DNA of 64,000 nucleotides, taken from Paenibacillus hexagrammi. Its GTDB lineage: Bacteria > Bacillota > Bacilli > Paenibacillales > NBRC-103111. Both the position numbers and the translations under genes were made by a program. Each line of letters starts with the position of its first letter. Positions within the stretch are counted from its first letter, which is position 1. Where the stretch lies: NCBI RefSeq assembly GCF_021513275.1, contig NZ_CP090978.1, positions 1,364,001 to 1,428,000 of the forward strand, given 5' to 3'. Below, piece by piece: positions 46,987 to 55,900 of this stretch. The notes beneath the pieces are model-generated. The model was not told where the DNA came from. It saw only the letters and a program-made list of their open reading frames with translations, and searched no databases.

Positions 46987-49900
46987 ATGGATAGTTTTTT
47001 AACATACATTCTATCTGAGGTGAAAAACGGGCGATTATTGAAATCAGAAGCCTTACTTTTGCTGCGTCAATTGAATTCTCGAATTGCGAACGATGAGAAA
47101 TCGCATGTTTCCCATCCCTTCTTGCATCAAAATACTTCCGACCTGACTGAACAACGATTTAGCACAACTTGGACGGGGCAGGAGTTTTTCTTAACCGATC
47201 ATGTGATACAAGGTCAGAAGGTTCTGCCAGGTGTAGCCTGTTTGGAAATGGCGCGTGTGGCAGTGGCCGAAGCGACTAGAGCTAAAGACGGGGCTGCAAT
47301 CATATTGAAAAATGTTGTATGGACGCAGCCTATCGTTGCAGGTGAACAACCGCTTCGTGTGCATATCAGGCTGTATCCGGAAGGTAGCGGTGAGATTGGA
47401 TACGAAATCTACCGTGATGATGAAGCGAATCCTGCCGAATCGGTCGTATACAGCCAAGGCAGCGCCCTGCTGAGCTCTGATATGGATAGACCGGTGTTAC
47501 AACTAAAGACTATTCAGGAGGAGTGCAATCCAAGCAGTCTCACATACGAAGAGCTGTATGAGACGTTTCGGGCGATGGGAATCGAGTATGGACCCGGACA
47601 TCAGGGGATTAAGAAGCTCTATGTGGGAGAAAGTCATGCATTGGCAGAGCTGTCATTGCCTATGTCTGTCCGCGAAACCCAAGATCAGTATGTTCTCCAT
47701 CCAAGCATCATGGATTCAGCGCTCCAAGCGGTGATCGGGCTGCGAATTGGCGGCGAAGATCGGAAGGCATCGTTGCCCTTCGCCGTACAGGAGATACAAA
47801 TTATGGGCACATGCACACCGAAGATGTGGGCATGGGTTCGGAATAGTAGGAGCAGTCAAGCAGGGGATCGGGTAAGAAAATTAGATATTGATGTATGCGA
47901 TGATCAGGGTAAGGTCTGCATTCAAATGAAGGAGATTTCTTTCAGGGGAATGGAAGGGGAACTTCAAAACCATTCTGAGCCGCAAGTTGCCCTAGAGACT
48001 GCCATGTTAACACCTGTATGGGATGTCATTACGGAGAAACCAAGTCAAGCCTGTTCGTTCTCAAACGAGCAGGTTTTCGTTATTGGAGCAAATACAGGTG
48101 AGCAAAGTCGGATCGGGGAATATTTCCCTAATGCACATCGATTGGAAATTGGAATTGATGACAATGTGGAGGAAATCGCCAAAAAGATAGAGATGCACGG
48201 AACAGCAGATCATATCATATGGATTGCTCCATACGCTCCTTTAGGCTCACTCATGGAAGAGTCGTTCATTGAAAAGCAGAATCAAAGTATCCTCTCGCTA
48301 TTCAGAACGGTTAAAGCCTTGCTGAAGTTAGGCTACGGAGGAATAGACCTGAATTGGAGTGTAATTACCACTCAAGCTCAACCTGTTCATAAAAATGATC
48401 ATGTAAATCCAATTCATGCGGGAATTGACGGGTTCATCGGTTCAATGGCTAAAGAATACACGAACTGGAAAATACGTCTTCTTGATCTGGAAGCGGATTG
48501 CTCGTGGCCAATTGATGAAATGTTCGCGCTGCCATGGGATTCACGAGGCAACCCTGTGGCCTACCGAGGCAGGGAATGGTACAGCCAGAAACTGGTTGCC
48601 ATCCAGCCTGTTAACAGGGACCGAACTTCGTATAAGAAGGGAGGAGTCTATGTAGTCATTGGGGGCGCCGGCGGTATTGGCGAAATCTGGACGGACTACA
48701 TGATTCGTACCTATCAAGCACAGATCATATGGATTGGCAGACGGCCTAAAGATGAAGCGATACAGACGAAGCTGGATCAACTCGCAATTTTAGGAGTATC
48801 GCCGCATTACATGACAGCTGATGCGACGAACCAGAAGGAACTCCAGCAAGCTTATGAAGAGATCAAGCGGAAATATACGGGAATTGATGGAGTCATTCAT
48901 TCTGCGCTCGTACTTCATGATCAAAGCTTGGCAAACATGGAAGAAGAATCTTTTAGAGCCGGACTCGCGGCAAAAGTGGATATCAGTGTGCATATTGCTC
49001 AAGTTTTCCACCAGGAACCGTTGGATTTTGTCATGTTTTTCTCTTCGTTCAACTCATTTACAAAAGCTTTTGGACAAAGTAACTACACGTCCGGCTGTAC
49101 ATTCGCAGATACTTTTGCCCATCAGCTATCTTTGGAATGGCCATGTGCTGTGAAAGTGATGAATTGGGGATATTGGGGAAGTGTCGGTATTGTCGCTTCC
49201 AAAGCTTACCGGGAACGGATGGAACAGGCGGGCATCGGATCTATAGAACCACCGGAAGCCATGGCAGCCTTGGAAACACTTTTGGCAGGTCCTCTGGATC
49301 AAATCGGATTCATAAAGACTACAAAATCCATAGGTTTTGAGGCATTAGAATCCATGGAGGAACGGATAACAATATACCCGGATCGTTTGAAACCCAATCT
49401 GGAGAACATATCGAACAACTTGCCAAAACGAAACCAAGAGCTTGAAGTGTTGAAGAACACAGAAAACTTAGCCGTGAAAGAAATGGAGAACGTCCTCCAT
49501 AGACTGCTTTTGGGTCAATTACAAGCGTTGGGATTGTTGAAGTCAGGTGAATGGACATCCGGCAATCAAACGAAAACGGTTTTATTGGAGAAGTACGACC
49601 GTTGGTTGAAAGAAAGTTTCACAGTTTTGGAGACGAACCAATATCTTCGGTTTGACGGAGCACATGCCGTGGTAAATGAAGCCCCCTTAGAGGAAATAGA
49701 TTCGATATGGGAAGATTGGTTCAAAAAGAAGAACACATGGCTGGAAATTCCGAATTTGAAAGCCCAGGTGACTTTGGTAGAAGAGACAATGCGGGCTTTA
49801 CCCGCAATTCTTACCGGTAAAGTGCTTGCTACAGACATCATGTTTCCTGATTCATCTCTTGAATTGGTGGAAGGAATATACAAAAATAACTTGGTTGCAG

Positions 49901-52900
49901 ATTACTTTAATGGTGTGCTGGTGGATACAATTATTGCTCATATTGAAGACCGGTTGCACCAAGACCCGGCTGCGCGCATCCGGCTGATTGAGATTGGTGC
50001 TGGTACCGGAGGAACCAGCAGCATGATTTTTCGGAAACTTGAGCCCTATCGGGAACATATTCAGGAATATTGTTATACAGATATTTCGAAAGCGTTCATT
50101 ATGCATGCTGAAAACGTATACGGGGCTAGCCATCCTTATTTGACATACCAGCTTTTTAACGTGGAACAGCCTGCCGCCGGACAAGGAATTCGTGTGGGTG
50201 ATTACGATATTGTCATTGCCGCCAATGTCATACATGCTACCCCAAATATTCGGCAAACTATACGCAATCTGAAAGCAGTCGCTCGAAAAAACGGGTTGAT
50301 CTTATTAAATGAAATAAGCAGGAAGTCGCTATTCACCCATTTGACTTTTGGCCTTCTAGAAGGGTGGTGGCTGTATCAAGATCCGGAATTACGCATTCCG
50401 GGTTGTCCGGGCTTATCTTCTGAAACCTGGCGCAAGGTTCTGGAAAATGAGGGTTTCAAGTCGGTGTACTTTCCCGCTGAAACGGCGCATGATTTGGGAT
50501 TACAGATCATTGCGGCTGAAAGTGATGGAGTTGTCCGACAAAAACAGTTATCTCATTCAAATGCCATTCCTGGAAAACAGATAGCTAAAAAACAAACCGA
50601 AGAAGTCGCCTCAGATTTGCTTCGGGACAAAAGTACGTCGTACCTGAAAAGATTGATTGGAGAAACACTAAAGCTGCCCAGTCACAAGATCGATTCGACA
50701 GAGCAGCTGGAAAAGTACGGGATCGACTCCATTTTGGTTACACAGCTAACGAATAACTTGCGCAAAGTATTTGCGAATGTGAGTAGCACCTTATTCTTCG
50801 AATATCAAACCATCGATGCTTTAGTAGAACATTTTCTAATCACTCAAAAAGAGTCATTGATTGCTTTAGTAGGTTTAGAGCAGAAGGGGGAGGAAGAAAA
50901 GAGTTCAAGGATCGATCCAAAAGACATCTCGATTTCATCAACGCATAATCATTCGGGAATGAAACAAACCAGACGCTTTCTCCATATGGATGAGCCAAGC
51001 ATGACAAGACCGGAATCAACACGTTCAGCGGTGGAGGAGATTGCCATTGTTGGCCTTTCGGGGCGTTACCCTGGGGCTATTCATATGTATGAATTTTGGA
51101 ATCAACTAAAAGCGGGACAGAATTGTATCTCAGAAATTCCTGGCGAACGCTGGAACTGGAGACACTATTATCATGCCGAGAAAGGAAATAAAGGGTCCAT
51201 CTATACGAAATGGGGCGGATTTCTCGAGGATATTGATAAATTCGATCCGTTATTTTTCAATATTGCTCCTGCTGAAGCTGAGAAAATGGACCCTCAAGAG
51301 CGGCTATTTCTTGAAACCGCCTATGCTTGCATCGAAGACGCCGGGTACACAACGGCTAATCTAAGTGAAAGCCGTAAAGTTGGCGTATTTGTCGGTGTTA
51401 TGAATGGCAACTATCCTACGGGGCATAATTATTGGTCCATTGCTAACCGGGTTTCCTACTTATTTAATTTTCATGGTCCGAGCATCGCCGTGGATTCCGC
51501 TTGTTCCTCTTCATTGACAGCGATACATTTGGCCTTGGAAAGCTTGCATAGCGGTACAAGTGAATGTGCGATCGTAGGTGGTGTCAATTTAATTGTTGAT
51601 CCCGTTCATTATAAGAGACTATCAGCGAAGACGATGCTTTCATCAACGGATCAATGCAAGGCGTTTGGAGAGCATGCCGATGGATTTGTTGCCGGAGAAG
51701 GGGTAGGGGCCGTAGTACTGAAACCCCTATCCAAAGCAATCGCAGACGGGGACCAGATCTATGGAGTAATCAAAGGTACAGCCATTAATCATGGAGGAAA
51801 AACCAATGGATATACGGTGCCTAGCCCCAATGCGCAAGGCCATTTAATTAGCCAGGCTTTGAAAGATGCCGGAGTAAATCCACGGACTATCAGTTATTTG
51901 GAAGCTCACGGAACCGGAACGGTATTGGGAGATCCGATAGAAATTAACGGGCTGACCCGGGCCTTTGGTCAAGATACATGGGACAAACAGTTTTGCGCGA
52001 TTGGTTCTGTGAAGTCCAATATTGGGCATTGTGAAGGCGCAGCCGGAATAGCGGGATTAACGAAAGTGCTGCTGCAACTAAAGAATGGCCATATCGTGCC
52101 GTCGCTTCATTCCGAGGTACTGAATCCTAACATTGATTTTAAGGAAACTCCTTTTGTGGTGCAGCAGGAGCTGACGGAATGGAAGCGGCCGTTGATCGAG
52201 ATCGACGGAGAGGCCATCGAGTATCCAAGACGTGCGGGAATTTCCTCCTTTGGAGCCGGGGGAGCCAATGCTCATGTGGTCATTGAAGAATATATATCGA
52301 AAGACAGAAAGACGGCTGAACTTTCGGTTAGTCCTGAAAATCCCGCCATCATCATATTGTCGGCCAAGGATGAGGAACGTCTGCTGGAGCAAGTACGGCG
52401 ATTGATCGCTGCCATTCAAGAGCAGCCGCTCGCCGAAAAGGATGTAATCGATACCGCTTATACACTCCAAGTAGGGCGGGAAGCCATGGAAGAACGCTTG
52501 GCCGTCATCGTAAGTTCCCTGAAGGAACTGCAAGAAAAGCTGACAAGCTTTCTGGAAGGCAAAGATGATATCGAAGACCTGTACCGGGGACAAGTTAAAC
52601 GGAATAAAGAAACAATGGCGATTTTCAATGCGGATGAGGACATGCACCATACGATCGATGCCTGGATAAGCAAGCAGAAATATGGAAAACTGCTTGATTT
52701 ATGGGTGAAAGGTTTGAGCTTAGATTGGAACAGGCTTTATCCGGGCAGCAAGCCGCGCCGCATCAGCCTGCCGACGTATCCTTTTGCTAGGGAGAGATAC
52801 TGGGTTCCGGAAATGGCGGCGGGAGTCGCTGATATCGCCGGCGGGTTGTCGGGACCGACAGCCGTCACCGTGATCCACCCGTTATTGCATCAAAATACGT

Positions 52901-55900
52901 CCGATCTGACCGAGCAGCGATTTAGCACAACATTAACGGGGCAGGAATTTTTCTTAACCGATCATGTGATCAAAGGACAACGGGTACTGCCGGGGGCAGC
53001 TTGTCTGGAGATGGCGCGTGCGGCAGTAGCGGAGGCGACAAGGGGAAATGACGGGGCAGCGATCAAGCTGAAAAACGTGGTGTGGACACAGCCTGTCGTT
53101 GCAGGGGAACAATCTCTTCGGGTGCATATCGGGCTGTATCCGGCAGATGACGGAGAGATCGAATACGAAATCTACCGTGAAGATGAATCGGATCCTGATG
53201 AATCTGTCTTCTACAGCCAAGGCCGTGCCTTGCTAAGCCCGATGAAGGAAAAGCCGCTATTACATTTAACGGCTTTGCAGGAGCAGTGTAATCAAAGCAA
53301 TCTCTCATCTGATGAGCTGTATCAGGCATTTCGGGCGATGGGAATCGAGTATGGTCCCGGGCATCAGGGCATTGAGAAGGTATATGTGGGAGAAGATCAA
53401 GCCTTGGCAGCACTGTCATTGCCATTTTCTGTCCTTGATACCCAAGACACGTATGTTCTCCATCCCAGTATCATGGATTCCGCACTCCAAGCATCGATTG
53501 GGCTGCGGAAGGGCAAAGAAGAACTTAAAGCGGCGCTGCCTTTTGCATTGCAAGAGATTGAAATTTTCGGTGCTTGCACGCAGAAGATGTGGGCTTGGAT
53601 TCGCAGCAGTACCAACAGTCAAACGGGGGAACGCGTAAGGAAACTAGATATAGATCTATGCGATGAGCAGGGCAATGTCTGTATTCGGATGAAGGGGCTT
53701 TCTTCCAGAGCGCTGGAGGGTGAGATCGATTCTCCAGAATCCCAAGCAGTCTCAGAGCTTCTCATGCTTGAACCGGTCTGGGAGGAACAGGTGGCTGGAC
53801 ATCAAAGTTCTGCTATCGAGTATGCACAGCATCTGATTATTCTGTGTGAACTAAGTAGCGTCACCTCCGAAGCTCTGGGGGATCGGATAAATGGGGCACA
53901 TTGCATTTCATTACAATCTTACCAGGAAAGTATCGCGGAACGATTCCAAAGCTATGCAGTTCGAATATTTGAAGAAATTCAAGGCCTGGTAGATTCGAAA
54001 CCGAAGAAAGAAATTCTCATTCAAATTATAGTCCCGAACCAAGGAGAAGGGGAGCTTTTCAAGGGTTTGCTCGGACTTTTGAAAACGGCGCAAATTGAGA
54101 ATCCCAAATTGATAGGACAATTGATTGAAGTGGAAGTGCATGAAGGAACGGAAGGGATCAAGAAGATCCTGGAAACCAGCAGTGCCGCCAGGGAACAGCA
54201 TATTCGCTATCAATCAGATAAGCGGTTAGTTAGCAGATGGAAAGAGCTCGAGGAACAGCCTAAAGCGGTCGACTTACCGTGGAAAGACCGGGGCGTGTAT
54301 CTCATCACCGGTGGTACCGGCGGATTGGGACTTGTCTTCGCCGAAGAAATTGCCGAACGAGTTCAAGGAGCTGTTGTAGTATTAGCGGGCCGATCCTCGC
54401 TGAACGAGGCCAAACGAGCCCAATTGAAGCAGATTGAAAATCGGGGCGTACATATCGTATACCGTCAGGTCGATGTAACAGATAAACATGCAGTAGCAGC
54501 ATTCATACGCAGCCTTCAGGAACAATACGGAAGAGTCGATGGCATTATTCATAGCGCCGGAGTGATTCAGGATAATTTTATTTTGAATAAGACAAAGGAT
54601 GAATGTATAGAAGTATTGGCTCCTAAGGTTTGCGGTTTGGAAAACCTGGATCTAGCAAGCCAAGATTTGAGGCTGGATTTCTTCATATTATTCTCTTCCT
54701 TAACGGGAAGATTCGGCAATATGGGGCAGGCAGATTATGCAACCGCCAACGCCTTTATGGATGCTTATGCCAATTACCGTAACCGATTGGTCCAATTGAA
54801 CCGACGTCATGGGAAAACCTTATCGGTGAACTGGCCGTTATGGCAGGCTGGCGGAATGAGTGTTGTCAAAGAACGCGAAAAGATGATGATGCAGAATACC
54901 GGAATGGTGGCTATGCAGACTGAAACCGGCATCCGGGCTTTATATCAGAGCATAGCATCCGGAAAAGACCAGATCATGGTAATGGAAGGCCAACTCACGA
55001 AAATGAGACAGCAGTTGTTGGCATTCTCCCCAGCTCACGTAGCATCGATGAAGCTGGATGCCGTTAGTACCAATTTGCAGGATCAATTGCAACAAGATCT
55101 GATCCAAATTGCGGCTGAGTTACTCAAGGTGAATCAGACGAATATCGATGCAAACGTGGCGCTGTCTGAGTATGGATTCGATCCGTTCCATGTGACCGAG
55201 CTAGCCAATAAACTCAATGAGAAGTATGCATTTGAGGTTTCTCCGACCTTATTATTTGATCATTCAACGCTTCGTCATACTGCTGTTTACTTGATCGAAA
55301 CCTACGGCGATATGCTCAAAAATATATATCGGAATGAGAATTTGTATATAACTGTCTCAGCCGGAGAGAGTACAAAATCGGAAGCAGCCGATGAAGAATT
55401 GCTCTACGAAAAAGTCGTAAATTATGTAAAGAGAATGCTTTCTTCCATTATCAAGCTGCCCGCGAATCGAATTGAAGCGGACGCCCAGTTGGAAAAGTAC
55501 GGAATTGATTCGGTCATGGTTATGCAGTTAACAAATCAATTAGAAAAAGTGTTTGGTTCTTTATCGAAAACATTGTTTTTTGAATACCAAACCATTCAGC
55601 AATTAGCCAGATATTTTCTAGAGGCACATCGGGAGCAATTGCAAGAATTACTGGGGATTGAAGAAAAAGTTGCGGCTGCGACGAATCAGGTTCAAGACAT
55701 CGGGGCAGGCAGTGCAATGACTGCGACTAAACGTCATCGACGCCATCGGTTCGTCTCGTTGAAAGGATCTCCTGCCGAGAAAGATAACGAAGTGGTTGAC
55801 GTTGCCATCGTTGGGGTTTCGGGCAGGTATCCCGGAGCGAGAAATTTGCAGGAATTCTGGAACAATTTGCGGGATGGACGGGATTGCATCACTGAAATTC

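Noticed and set aside
37917-53220. Recurring minus-strand frames of about 88 codons (37917, 42435, 47191, 52954)
   Set aside because: They repeat only because the DH domains opposite them are near-identical copies; not independent genes.
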